Notes under the pieces: model-generated | Seen by the model: the letters and a program-made list of their open reading frames with translations, nothing else | Database searches by the model: none | Told to the model about the DNA's origin: nothing | Translations under genes and position numbers: made by a program | NCBI GenBank assembly: GCA_018223035.1 | Contig: JAAEZD010000021.1 | Coordinates: 26,590-90,589 of the forward strand | DNA: 64,000 nt | DNA from: Heliomarina sp018223035 | GTDB taxonomy: Bacteria > Pseudomonadota > Alphaproteobacteria > Rhodobacterales > Rhodobacteraceae | Direction: 5' to 3' | Shown: positions 43,016 to 51,166 of the stretch, piece after piece | Layout: every line of letters starts with the position of its first letter | Numbering within the stretch: the stretch's first letter is position 1

Positions 43016-43854
43016 CAATGCGCCATGAGCACCGGCACTGTGGCTTTTTCCAGCATGTGCCGGGTTGCGCCGCCAAGTACCGCTTCGCGCAGGCGGGAGT
43101 GGCCATAGGCCCCCATGACCAGCATATCGGCGCCGCTATCGGCGACATGGCGGTTCAGGATGTCAGAGACCTTGGGCATGGTTTGCGACAGCACGTCGAT
43201 CTCGCAGCTGACACCGTGCCGCGCCAGCATCTGGCCGAGCATCCCGCCGGGGTCCGAGCGTTCCGGACCATGCGCGGGCGGGTCGATGATGGTGATCCGA
43301 ACCCGGTTCGCAGCTTGCAAGAAGGGGATGGACCGGCGGATGGCGTTCAGCGATTCCGCGCTTTCGTTCCATGCCACGACCACGGTCTGTGGCAGCGAAA
43401 TGGGCTGACCCTTGGAGGGCACAACGAGAACCGGGGCCTGACCGCCGAATAGCGCCGCTTCGATTACCGCTTCGGCGTCGCGGTCACCGTGTTCGCCATA
43501 AGGCTGCGGCGCAATCACGAGGTCGGTGAAACGGCTGTGGAACGCGACCTGCCGTCCGAGATTGGTCACCGGCACGACGCTTTCCTCGGCGGACCAGCGT
43601 ATGTCGCTCTTGTTCATGGTCTCGTTCACATAGGTCAGCAGCTCGGTGGCGTCCGACTGGGCCCGGTCGATGGATTCCTGAAGCACCATCGCCGTGGCAC
43701 CGGCATCGTAATAGCCCAGTTGGGTGCGATCCAGACCCATGCAAAGGATTTCGGCGTGGCTGTCGAGGCGGTCGGCCAGTGTCGTCATCTGCGCCAATGC
43801 CGGTTCGGCCGACTTTCTGTCAGTTACCACGCACAGCAAAGATTTGTATGTCAT
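43015..43854 (-). CDS. Universal stress protein with two UspA domains
   Basis: A 279-residue protein with two Usp domains (about 1-140 and 155-279). The second keeps the ATP-binding pattern MGAYGHSRLREAVLGGATR; the first lacks it. The ATG at 43854 (MTYKSLLCVV) follows GGGAGAAA. It is divergent from ccoN, with one FNR box roughly midway, so it is probably induced at low oxygen. Rhodobacterales often carry such a protein near ccoNOQP. It may aid survival during microaerobic energy limitation. Confidence 0.9.
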   Translation of the reverse strand: MTYKSLLCVVTDRKSAEPALAQMTTLADRLDSHAEILCMGLDRTQLGYYDAGATAMVLQESIDRAQSDATELLTYVNETMNKSDIRWSAEESVVPVTNLGRQVAFHSRFTDLVIAPQPYGEHGDRDAEAVIEAALFGGQAPVLVVPSKGQPISLPQTVVVAWNESAESLNAIRRSIPFLQAANRVRITIIDPPAHGPERSDPGGMLGQMLARHGVSCEIDVLSQTMPKVSDILNRHVADSGADMLVMGAYGHSRLREAVLGGATRHMLEKATVPVLMAH

Positions 43855-43944
43855 CAGATTTCTCCCAGAATACGTGTCCACCAGGGCTGTCGATGGCAAG
43901 CGGTGGTCGCCCACAATGACTGCCACGGATCAACCGCATTTTTG

Positions 43945-43958
43945 TTGACACAGATCAA
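43945..43958. promoter_or_regulatory. FNR box shared by usp and ccoNOQP
   Basis: TTGACACAGATCAA matches the FNR consensus except for C in place of T at position 5. Its centre lies about 98 bases from the usp start codon and 100 bases from ccoN, so one site may serve both directions. Confidence 0.85.
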
Positions 43959-44051
43959 AGCTGCCTGCCTCCGATTTCAGCAGTATCTGCCGCGAACGGA
44001 TCTGTCTTGGGTGGCATAAGACTTGCCCAGACCAGAATAAGGGACAAGAAA

Positions 44052-45656
44052 ATGTCTAATTATATCAAGCTGATCGTGCTTGGTGTCATTACCTTGATCG
44101 CGATGATGGGAATCAACTATGCGCGCGATCTTGCGTATATGGTCCATGCCGCGATCGTCGTGATCGTCGCCGGCGGGTTGTTTCTTTACACGCTGCGGAA
44201 CATGGAGGAGCCGGTGGTTCCCGTATCGCAGGGCGACTATTTCGATAGCGTCATCCGCGCCGGGGTCATCGCGACAGCCTTCTGGGGCGTCGTCGGCTTC
44301 CTCGTCGGGGTGGTCATCGCCTTTCAGCTCGCCTTTCCGCAGCTGAACTTTGAATTCCTCCAAGGCATCGGCAATTTCGGCAGGTTGCGGCCGCTGCACA
44401 CATCGGCGGTTATCTTTGCCTTTGGCGGCAACGCGCTGATCTGTACGTCATTCTACGTGGTGCAGCGCACCTCGGCTGCACGTCTTTGGGGCGGTAACCT
44501 GGGTTGGTTCGTGTTCTGGGGCTACCAGCTTTTCATCGTGCTGGCAGCGACCGGCTACCTTCTCGGGGCGACGCAGTCCAAGGAATATGCCGAACCGGAA
44601 TGGTATGTTGATCTGTGGTTGACCATAGTCTGGGTGGCTTATCTGGCCGTCTTCCTTGGCACCATCGTCAAGCGGAAAGAGCCGCATATCTACGTGGCGA
44701 ACTGGTTCTACCTTTCCTTTATCGTTACCGTCGCGCTTCTCCACGTCGTCAACAACCTGTCCATCCCCGTCTCCATCTGGGGGTCGCGTTCAGTGCAGGT
44801 GTTCTCGGGTGTGCAGGATGCGATGACGCAGTGGTGGTATGGCCACAACGCTGTGGGCTTCTTCCTCACCGCCGGCTTCCTTGGCATGATGTACTATTTC
44901 GTGCCGAAACAGGCGGAGCGCCCTGTTTACAGTTACAAGCTGTCAATCATCCACTTCTGGGCGCTGATCTTCCTGTATATCTGGGCCGGTCCGCACCACC
45001 TGCATTACACGGCGCTGCCTGACTGGGCCTCGACCCTTGGGATGGTGTTCTCGATCATCCTCTGGATGCCGAGCTGGGGTGGCATGATCAACGGTCTGAT
45101 GACGCTGTCCGGCGCATGGGACAAGCTGCGCACCGACCCTGTCATCCGCATGATGGTCATTTCGATCGGTTTCTACGGCATGTCGACCTTTGAAGGCCCG
45201 ATGATGTCGATCCGCGCGGTGAACTCTCTGAGCCACTATACCGACTGGACCATCGGACACGTGCACTCGGGTGCGCTGGGCTGGAACGGCATGATCACCT
45301 TTGGTGCGCTCTATTTCCTGACCCCGGTCCTGTGGAAGCGCGAGCGGCTGTATTCCCTGTCGCTGGTAAGCTGGCACTTTTGGCTCGCGACTATCGGTAT
45401 CGTTCTTTACGCGGCGTCGATGTGGGTGACCGGTATCATGGAAGGCCTGATGTGGCGTGAAGTCGATGCGAACGGTTTCCTCGTCTGGTCCTTTGCCGAC
45501 ACCGTTGCTGCCAAGTTCCCGATGTATGTGACACGCGGTCTGGGCGGGGTCATGTACCTGGGTGGTGCGCTGATCATGTGCTATAATCTCTGGATGACTG
45601 TCCGTGCGGCCCCTGCAAAAGAGCAGAGCCTCGCGACAGCTGTCCCGGCCGAATAA
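44052..45656 (+). CDS. ccoN: Cytochrome cbb3 oxidase subunit I
   Basis: A 534-residue haem-copper oxidase subunit with about 14 helices. The ligands are visible: the low-spin haem histidine in RPLHTSAVIFAFGGN, the CuB histidines in WYGHNAVGFF and WAGPHHLHYTALPDW, and the pair in DWTIGHVHSGALGWNG. It reduces oxygen to water with high affinity and pumps protons. The ATG at 44052 is the family start. It opens the ccoNOQP operon behind an FNR box. Confidence 0.97.
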   Translation: MSNYIKLIVLGVITLIAMMGINYARDLAYMVHAAIVVIVAGGLFLYTLRNMEEPVVPVSQGDYFDSVIRAGVIATAFWGVVGFLVGVVIAFQLAFPQLNFEFLQGIGNFGRLRPLHTSAVIFAFGGNALICTSFYVVQRTSAARLWGGNLGWFVFWGYQLFIVLAATGYLLGATQSKEYAEPEWYVDLWLTIVWVAYLAVFLGTIVKRKEPHIYVANWFYLSFIVTVALLHVVNNLSIPVSIWGSRSVQVFSGVQDAMTQWWYGHNAVGFFLTAGFLGMMYYFVPKQAERPVYSYKLSIIHFWALIFLYIWAGPHHLHYTALPDWASTLGMVFSIILWMPSWGGMINGLMTLSGAWDKLRTDPVIRMMVISIGFYGMSTFEGPMMSIRAVNSLSHYTDWTIGHVHSGALGWNGMITFGALYFLTPVLWKRERLYSLSLVSWHFWLATIGIVLYAASMWVTGIMEGLMWREVDANGFLVWSFADTVAAKFPMYVTRGLGGVMYLGGALIMCYNLWMTVRAAPAKEQSLATAVPAE

Positions 45657-45670
45657 GGAGGGCCGAGACA

Positions 45671-46510
45671 ATGAGTGACGAAAAAACACCGAACAACCCC
45701 AAGATCAGCGATCCGGAGGACGATCCGAAAGTATCCACGCTCGAGGATCTGCCCGATGAGGTGCCGAACGAGCTGCCGCACCACACGTGGTTCCTCGACA
45801 AGCACAAGTTCATCGAGACCAACGCGACGCTGCTGCTTGTGCTGAGCTTTCTTGTGGTGACCGTCGGCGGGATCGTGGAAATCGCCCCCCTGTTCTATCT
45901 TCAGAACACGATCGAAAAGGTCGAAGGCGTGCGGCCCTATTCGCCGCTCGAGCTGACCGGGCGCGAGGTTTATATCCGCGAGGGCTGCTATGTTTGCCAC
46001 AGCCAGATGATCCGTCCGATGCGCGACGAGGTCGAACGCTATGGGCATTATTCGCTGGCGGCGGAATCGATGTATGATCATCCGTTTCAGTGGGGTTCCA
46101 AACGGACCGGTCCCGATCTAGCACGGGTTGGTGGGCGCTATTCGGATGACTGGCATCTGGACCACCTGCGCGATCCGCAGTCGGTCGTGCCGGAATCCGT
46201 TATGCCAAAGTACGGCTTTCTCGAGAATACCATCATCGAGGGCGAGTACGTACAGGAGCTGATGGAGACCCATCAATTCGTGGGCGTTCCCTATACCGAA
46301 GAGATGATCGTAAACGCCTCGGCCGATTTTCAGGCACAGGCAGACCCGGACAGCGATTACGACGGCATGCTGGAACGCTATCCCGGCGCGCAGGTTCGTA
46401 ACTTTGACCGCCAGCCGGGGATTTCCGAGGCGGATGCGCTGATCGCCTATCTTCAGATGCTGGGTACGCTGGTCGACTTCTCGACCTTCACGCCTGATGC
46501 CAGCCGCTAA
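45671..46510 (+). CDS. ccoO: Cytochrome cbb3 oxidase subunit II, N-terminally extended
   Basis: A 279-residue monohaem cytochrome c. The membrane anchor is LLLVLSFLVVTVGGIVEI; the haem motif is CYVCH with GREVYIREG before it, and the distal methionine is in VVPESVMPKY. Typical CcoO proteins have about 240 residues; the extra length is a Pro/Asp/Glu-rich N-terminal region (about residues 1-38) before HHTWFLDKHKFIE. It transfers electrons to CcoN. It starts 14 bases after ccoN. Confidence 0.95.
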   Translation: MSDEKTPNNPKISDPEDDPKVSTLEDLPDEVPNELPHHTWFLDKHKFIETNATLLLVLSFLVVTVGGIVEIAPLFYLQNTIEKVEGVRPYSPLELTGREVYIREGCYVCHSQMIRPMRDEVERYGHYSLAAESMYDHPFQWGSKRTGPDLARVGGRYSDDWHLDHLRDPQSVVPESVMPKYGFLENTIIEGEYVQELMETHQFVGVPYTEEMIVNASADFQAQADPDSDYDGMLERYPGAQVRNFDRQPGISEADALIAYLQMLGTLVDFSTFTPDASR

Positions 46511-46522
46511 GGGGGACTTGAA

Positions 46523-46702
46523 ATGGACATGTATTCAATCCTGCGCGAATTCGCCGACAGCTGGATGCTGCTTAGCCTGTTCCTGTTCTTTGTCGGGGTC
46601 GTCCTTTGGGTGTTCCGGCCGGGCAGCAGCAAGACCTACGCGGAGACATCTGAAATCCCGTTCCGCCACGCAGACAAGCCTGCAAAGGAGCCAAGAAAAT
46701 GA
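46523..46702 (+). CDS. ccoQ: Cytochrome cbb3 oxidase subunit IV
   Basis: A 59-residue protein starting MDMYSILREFADSWML, with one membrane helix (LLSLFLFFVGVVLWVF) and the conserved RPGSSKTYAE after it, followed by IPFRHADKP. CcoQ stabilises the oxidase and links CcoP to the complex. Start has a GGGGGACTTG ribosome-binding site. The stop overlaps the ccoP start by four bases (ATGA). Confidence 0.93.
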   Translation: MDMYSILREFADSWMLLSLFLFFVGVVLWVFRPGSSKTYAETSEIPFRHADKPAKEPRK

Positions 46703-47568
46703 GTAAAGTACCTCCTAAAAAGGCGGGCGATCCGGAAACAACCGGCCATAGCTGGGACGGGATCGAAGAATTCAACAACCCGCTGCCGCGCTGGTGGCTC
46801 TGGACCTTTTACGCGACGATCATTTGGGGTTTGGGCTATACGATTGCCTATCCGGCCTGGCCGATGATCAACAAGGCGACCGCGGGGCTACTTGGCTATT
46901 CCACCCGTAATGAGCTGGTCGAAGATCTGGCCCGCGCCGAAGCGGCCAATGCCGAGATCAACGCCAAGCTGGCATCGGTCGATCTTGCCTCGATTTCGGA
47001 AGATCCGGAGCTGACGCAATATGCCACCTCGGCGGGCGGCGCGGTGTTCCGCACCTTCTGCGCCCAGTGTCACGGGTCCGGCGCGGCCGGGGCCAAGGGC
47101 TATCCCAACCTGCTGGATGACGACTGGCTATGGGGCGGCGATATTGAGTCCATTCACTACACGATCTCGCACGGGATCCGGAACGAACAGGATTTAGACG
47201 CGCGCTATTCCGAAATGCCGGCGTTCGGACGTGATGGCATCCTTGACGGCGAGCAGGTGGATCAGGTGGTGAACTACGTGATGTCCCTGTCCGGTGAGCC
47301 GCAGGATTCGGCGGCAGCGCAGGCGGGCGAACAGGTGTTCGCGGATAACTGCGTAGCCTGCCACGGTGAGGATGCAAGGGGCAACCGCGACATGGGGGCG
47401 CCGAACCTTGCCGATGCGATCTGGCTTTATGGTGGTGACTACGATGCGCTGCATGAGACGGTGATGAACGCCCGGTTTGGTGTGATGCCGCCCTGGTCGC
47501 AGAACCTTAGCGAAGCGGAGATTCGCGCGGTTGCCTCTTATGTTCACCAGTTGGGTGGCGGCGAATAG
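46699..47568 (+). CDS. ccoP: Cytochrome cbb3 oxidase subunit III
   Basis: A 289-residue dihaem cytochrome c. The N-terminal start MSKVPPKKAGDPETTGHSWDG has the characteristic THSWDGIEE-like stretch, then a membrane anchor (WWLWTFYATIIWGLGYTIAYP). Two haem motifs, CAQCH (about residue 120) and CVACH (about 219), follow. It receives electrons from soluble or membrane cytochromes c and passes them to CcoO. Ends the ccoNOQP operon with a strong terminator. Confidence 0.96.
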   Translation: MSKVPPKKAGDPETTGHSWDGIEEFNNPLPRWWLWTFYATIIWGLGYTIAYPAWPMINKATAGLLGYSTRNELVEDLARAEAANAEINAKLASVDLASISEDPELTQYATSAGGAVFRTFCAQCHGSGAAGAKGYPNLLDDDWLWGGDIESIHYTISHGIRNEQDLDARYSEMPAFGRDGILDGEQVDQVVNYVMSLSGEPQDSAAAQAGEQVFADNCVACHGEDARGNRDMGAPNLADAIWLYGGDYDALHETVMNARFGVMPPWSQNLSEAEIRAVASYVHQLGGGE

Positions 47569-47591
47569 CCGTTCGCCACGGATTAAGACGA

Positions 47592-47626
47592 AAGCCCCCC
47601 GATCCTTGGTCGGGGGGCTTAATTTT
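47592..47626 (+). terminator. Terminator of ccoNOQP
   Basis: AAGCCCCCCGA pairs perfectly with TCGGGGGGCTT over a 7-base loop, followed by AATTTT. Confidence 0.92.
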
Positions 47627-47632
47627 GGCCGA

Positions 47633-47812
47633 TCATAGTTTGTTCGGGTCGATGTCACGGGGCGATTGAACGAACCAGTGCCCTCTGGGCAACCACCGCT
47701 TTTTCCTGTCGTGACGTTCCGGGGTTACATCCCGGAGTTTTACGGTGCCGGTCCGCGTCGCGGTCATGAAAGATCTGGCATAAATTCCAAGCATTGGTCC
47801 TAATCCTAACAT
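47633..47812 (-). CDS. Possible small hypothetical protein
   Basis: A 59-codon frame on the minus strand, MLGLGPMLGIYARSFMTATR at the start and WFVQSPRDIDPNKL at the end, with a basic middle (ERHDRKKRWLPRG). A second ATG at 47794 has TTAGGA just before it. It lies in a 344-base gap otherwise unexplained and is divergent from the LysR gene. It matches no family I recognise; composition is plausible for a real protein, but it is short. Confidence 0.35.
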   Translation of the reverse strand: MLGLGPMLGIYARSFMTATRTGTVKLRDVTPERHDRKKRWLPRGHWFVQSPRDIDPNKL

Positions 47813-47912
47813 TTCGTGTTTCCGATCATTGTCTTTCGACACGCTCATCATTGACCGAAACGTCGATGGATGCGACTTAATGAGATATGCAATATGTAAG
47901 CCTGATTTACAC

Positions 47913-48782
47913 ATGAAATGGAGAGACATGCCGCCCCTTGCCGGGCTGAGGGCATTTGCCGCCTTTGCTGAAACCGGCAACGTGGTGTCGGCTGGCGAAG
48001 AACTGAACGTGACCCATGCCGCGATCAGCCAGCATCTGCGGGCGCTTGAGCGACATATGGGGGTGGCCCTGCTGGACCGGAGCGGGCGCGCATTGAGCCT
48101 GACCGATGAAGGCAGGCAACTGGCCCATTCGCTGACAGTGGGTTTCGGGGCAATCGCCTCGGTCGTGCAGGAGCTGACCGGGCGAGATGCGGCGCGGCCC
48201 TTGCACATTTCCACGACGCCGTCTTTCGCCGCCAACTGGCTGATGCCTCGTCTGCCCGACTTTCGAATGGCGAACCCGGACGTGGAACTGATGATTGACC
48301 CGACCGCGACCGTTGTCGAACTCAATCCGGGCGGAATCGACGTTGCGCTGCGTTACGGATCGGGTGGCTGGGCCGGACTGGACACCGAACTGCTGATCGC
48401 CACCCCGATGGTCGTCTCTGGTGCGCCCGCGCTGATCAAGGGACGCAAGGTCGATGAGCCGAAGGATCTGGCTGAGTTTCCATGGCTTGAGGAACTCGGG
48501 ACTTCGGAGGCATCGACATGGCTGGAAAAGCGCGGCGTATCCGGTGCGCTGGCAAAGAACCGGTCACAGATGCCCGGGAACCTAGTGCTGGATGGTGCAC
48601 GGAACGGTCAGGGGCTTGCAGTGAGCACGCGGCTTTTCGTTGAGGGCGATGTCGCGGCGGGTCGCTTGCAGATCCTGTTCGAAGAACCGGACCACGGGGC
48701 CGGGTATCACATCGTCACGCGACCGGGTGTCATGCGCCCCGCCGCGCGGAGTTTCGTGAACTGGCTACGACGAACGATCTGA
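47913..48782 (+). CDS. LysR family regulator (GcvA-like)
   Basis: A 289-residue regulator. The N-terminal helix-turn-helix has PPLAGLRAFAAFAETGNVVSA and THAAISQHLRALERHMGVALL, followed by a substrate-binding domain. Its start (LAGLRAF..FAETGN) resembles GcvA. The start is either the ATG at 47913 or the one at 47928, which has GGAGAG close by. It is convergent with the RTX protease six bases away. It lies inside the cco region, but no link with respiration is evident. Confidence 0.88.
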   Translation: MKWRDMPPLAGLRAFAAFAETGNVVSAGEELNVTHAAISQHLRALERHMGVALLDRSGRALSLTDEGRQLAHSLTVGFGAIASVVQELTGRDAARPLHISTTPSFAANWLMPRLPDFRMANPDVELMIDPTATVVELNPGGIDVALRYGSGGWAGLDTELLIATPMVVSGAPALIKGRKVDEPKDLAEFPWLEELGTSEASTWLEKRGVSGALAKNRSQMPGNLVLDGARNGQGLAVSTRLFVEGDVAAGRLQILFEEPDHGAGYHIVTRPGVMRPAARSFVNWLRRTI

Positions 48783-48788
48783 AGCCCG

Positions 48789-50969
48789 TCAGACGATGGT
48801 CAGAACGTCCCATAGGCTGTCGACATCCGTGAAATTCTGAAGCGTCAGGCTGCTGTTCTGATCTATCGAGAAAACCGTGTCGCTGCCGGAAACGCTGGCA
48901 AGCGCGAGAACGTCCCATGTGTCCGGCGCGGATCCGCTCCAGAGGCTTTCGTCAAAGCAGAGCAGGTCGTTTGCGAAGTCGGTGATGACGTCCATGCCGC
49001 CGGAGAAGATGAAGGTGTCCTTGCCTCGGCCGCCGCTCAGCGTGTCATTGCCGGACCCGCCGGAAAGCGTATCGCTGCCACCATTGCCGATCAGCCGGTC
49101 GTCGCCTTCGCCGCCAAGAAGCGTATCCTTACGGTTGCCGCCTTTGAGAATGTCATTCCCGGCGCCGCCGTCGAGATCGTCTTTGCCCGCGTTGCCAAGC
49201 AGCTTGTCGTCACCGTCACGTCCGTAGAAGGTGTCATTGCCCTTCTTGCCCTTGAAGAGGTTGTCATTCGCATCTCCCCAGACTGTGTCGTTATGGGCCG
49301 TGCCGATGATCCGTTCGATATCGACCAGCACATCGCCGAGCGCCGCGCCGTCATTCAGATCCGAATCCTGCAAATCCAGCGTGACGCCGCTGCTTTCGCC
49401 AAGGTATATGGCGGTATCTTTCCCGTCGCCACCATCAAGGCGATCGGATCCGCTGCCGCCGTTCAGCTTGTCATTGCCTGCACCGCCTTCAAGAATGTCA
49501 TCGCCGTCGCCACCGAACAGCTTGTCCTTGCCGTCGCCACCGCGCAGCGTGTCCGAGCCCCAGTTGCCCCGGATGACATTGTTGGCCGCGTTGCCGTCCA
49601 CGATATCGTCGCCGTTTCCGGCGTCGTATTCTTCGATCAGGGTGCCACGGGCGATGTACATGTTGCCGGTGCTGCCGAGCACATCCGAGACGGATTCGGG
49701 GTTCAGATCGACGACCTGATCGAAATAGTCGTTTGAGAAATTGATCCGGTCACCGCCGTTGGCGTCGTAGATGGTGAAGGCGACGTAGGTATCTTCGAAG
49801 ACGCTGTCATTCGGGTTGCCGTTCATGACGTCAAAGATCTGGCCAAGCCAGCTGTCGCCAAGCGTATGCCCCACACCGTAAACGGTGTCACCGTCGCTGA
49901 TGCTTCCGGTGGTTGCGGCACCGTAGAGCTCCTGCACCGCGACGATATCCGCGGCCATGGCCGAGATCAGCGTTGCATAGCTTGCATTGGTTTCAGTGTT
50001 CTCGTCCTGATCGAAGTAGGACATCACCGAGACCTGCCAGCTGTCATTGGCAAAGGTGTTGTTATTTCCGTATGTCGCGTCGCCGTTATAATCGCCCAGA
50101 TGGCCAAGCCCCAGTGCATGGCCAATTTCATGAATGAAGGTCTGGAAAGCGTAGGTTCCCATAGTGGCGCCGTATTCGTTCAGCCAGTCCTGACCGACAT
50201 TAACCTCGGCAAAGCTGGTCGTATCGCCGAGAGCCGAATAGGTGGCATAGGCACCGTTATCCTCATCATCAAAGGTGATCTGGGCGCTGCCCGCGGTTTC
50301 TATGAAGTCGATATCCGCGACGGCTTCCCATGTTTCGAGCGCCCACCGGGCGAGTTTCTGACCATCCGTGGTCAATGCGTCGAGATTCACGGTGATGATG
50401 TTGCTGGCGCTGGTATCAAAGTGATGCGCGGTGCCGCCATCATCGTTCCAGTAGCCTTCGATCAGGTAGTCGGCCAGCGTGTCGAGGTCAGCGGTGATTG
50501 GCGCCGCGCCGGGAAGCGCCTGGGACTCACCCGCCTGCACATCGACGAGAACTTCGTAACCACCCGTGGCACCAGAATAACCCTGGACCGAGATAAAAAA
50601 AGTACCAGTTGCAGTGGCCTCGAAAGCAAGGAAGGAATTCGTGCCTTTGCCGCCATCATCGTTCTCGGCAAGGTAATTGCCAGTGGCGCCGTAGATCTTC
50701 ATGACCGGGTCGGACAGGATTTCGGTCAGATCGGCGGAACCGTTCACCGCAATTTCGTAGACGACACCTTTTTTCAGCGAGACACTGATCCAGTCGGCGT
50801 CCGAGCTGTCGTTCAGAACGCCGGTGAACCTGTCGCCGACCGAGATTCCGTAGGTGGTGGAAATACCGTCCGCGGCCTCTGCGACCTCGGTTATTTCCTT
50901 AGCAGAGACGATGCCCTGATATTCGCAAGGGACTACAGGGTGGCGGATCGCCGAACATACCGTACACAT
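48789..50969 (-). CDS. Serralysin-type RTX zinc metalloprotease, type I secreted
   Basis: A 726-residue protein. Residues 40-145 resemble a PPC (bacterial pre-peptidase C-terminal-like) domain (GDRFTGVLNDSSDADWISVSL). The M10 protease has HEIGHALGLGH at 280-290 and the Met-turn SVMSYF. From about 455 to 650 at least eight RTX nonapeptides (GGDGKDKLF, GGAGNDKLN, GGSGSDRLD) bind calcium. The C-terminus ends SLWDVLTIV, an aliphatic tail suited to type I export; no secretion genes are nearby. No signal peptide is present, as expected. It is separated from ccoG by 197 bases. Confidence 0.92.
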   Translation of the reverse strand: MCTVCSAIRHPVVPCEYQGIVSAKEITEVAEAADGISTTYGISVGDRFTGVLNDSSDADWISVSLKKGVVYEIAVNGSADLTEILSDPVMKIYGATGNYLAENDDGGKGTNSFLAFEATATGTFFISVQGYSGATGGYEVLVDVQAGESQALPGAAPITADLDTLADYLIEGYWNDDGGTAHHFDTSASNIITVNLDALTTDGQKLARWALETWEAVADIDFIETAGSAQITFDDEDNGAYATYSALGDTTSFAEVNVGQDWLNEYGATMGTYAFQTFIHEIGHALGLGHLGDYNGDATYGNNNTFANDSWQVSVMSYFDQDENTETNASYATLISAMAADIVAVQELYGAATTGSISDGDTVYGVGHTLGDSWLGQIFDVMNGNPNDSVFEDTYVAFTIYDANGGDRINFSNDYFDQVVDLNPESVSDVLGSTGNMYIARGTLIEEYDAGNGDDIVDGNAANNVIRGNWGSDTLRGGDGKDKLFGGDGDDILEGGAGNDKLNGGSGSDRLDGGDGKDTAIYLGESSGVTLDLQDSDLNDGAALGDVLVDIERIIGTAHNDTVWGDANDNLFKGKKGNDTFYGRDGDDKLLGNAGKDDLDGGAGNDILKGGNRKDTLLGGEGDDRLIGNGGSDTLSGGSGNDTLSGGRGKDTFIFSGGMDVITDFANDLLCFDESLWSGSAPDTWDVLALASVSGSDTVFSIDQNSSLTLQNFTDVDSLWDVLTIV

Positions 50970-50974
50970 ACTTA

Positions 50975-51002
50975 ACTACCCACGTTTTACCGTTCTGGTA
51001 GT
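50975..51002. promoter_or_regulatory. Inverted repeat over the protease ribosome-binding site
   Basis: ACTACC and GGTAGT, six-base arms 16 bases apart, end six bases before the protease start codon. On the mRNA the right arm contains the only purine-rich ribosome-binding site (GGGTAG), so the stem could hide it. It might also be a protein operator. Confidence 0.35.
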
Positions 51003-51100
51003 CGGGTTTGATTCAGGCAATTTCAGCCTCTGAATGTGGCAATGCCGTGAAATGTGGTTTCAAGGCATTCGACGCAAAGCTGACTTCGGAATGCTTTTTT

Positions 51101-51114
51101 TTGACCCATGTCAA
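51101..51114. promoter_or_regulatory. FNR box upstream of ccoGHIS
   Basis: TTGACCCATGTCAA is a perfect dyad that differs from the FNR consensus by a symmetrical T-to-C/A-to-G change. Its centre is 60 bases before the ccoG start codon, suitable for activation. Confidence 0.85.
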
Positions 51115-51166
51115 AGAGCGCCGGTGCTTGGCATGAAATACAAACATCAGAAATTCTGCATTCGAT

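Noticed and set aside
49000..49640. Tandem DNA repeats or CRISPR-like array in the protease gene
   Set aside because: The periodicity comes from RTX nonapeptide codons; the repeats are degenerate, coding, and have no spacer pattern.
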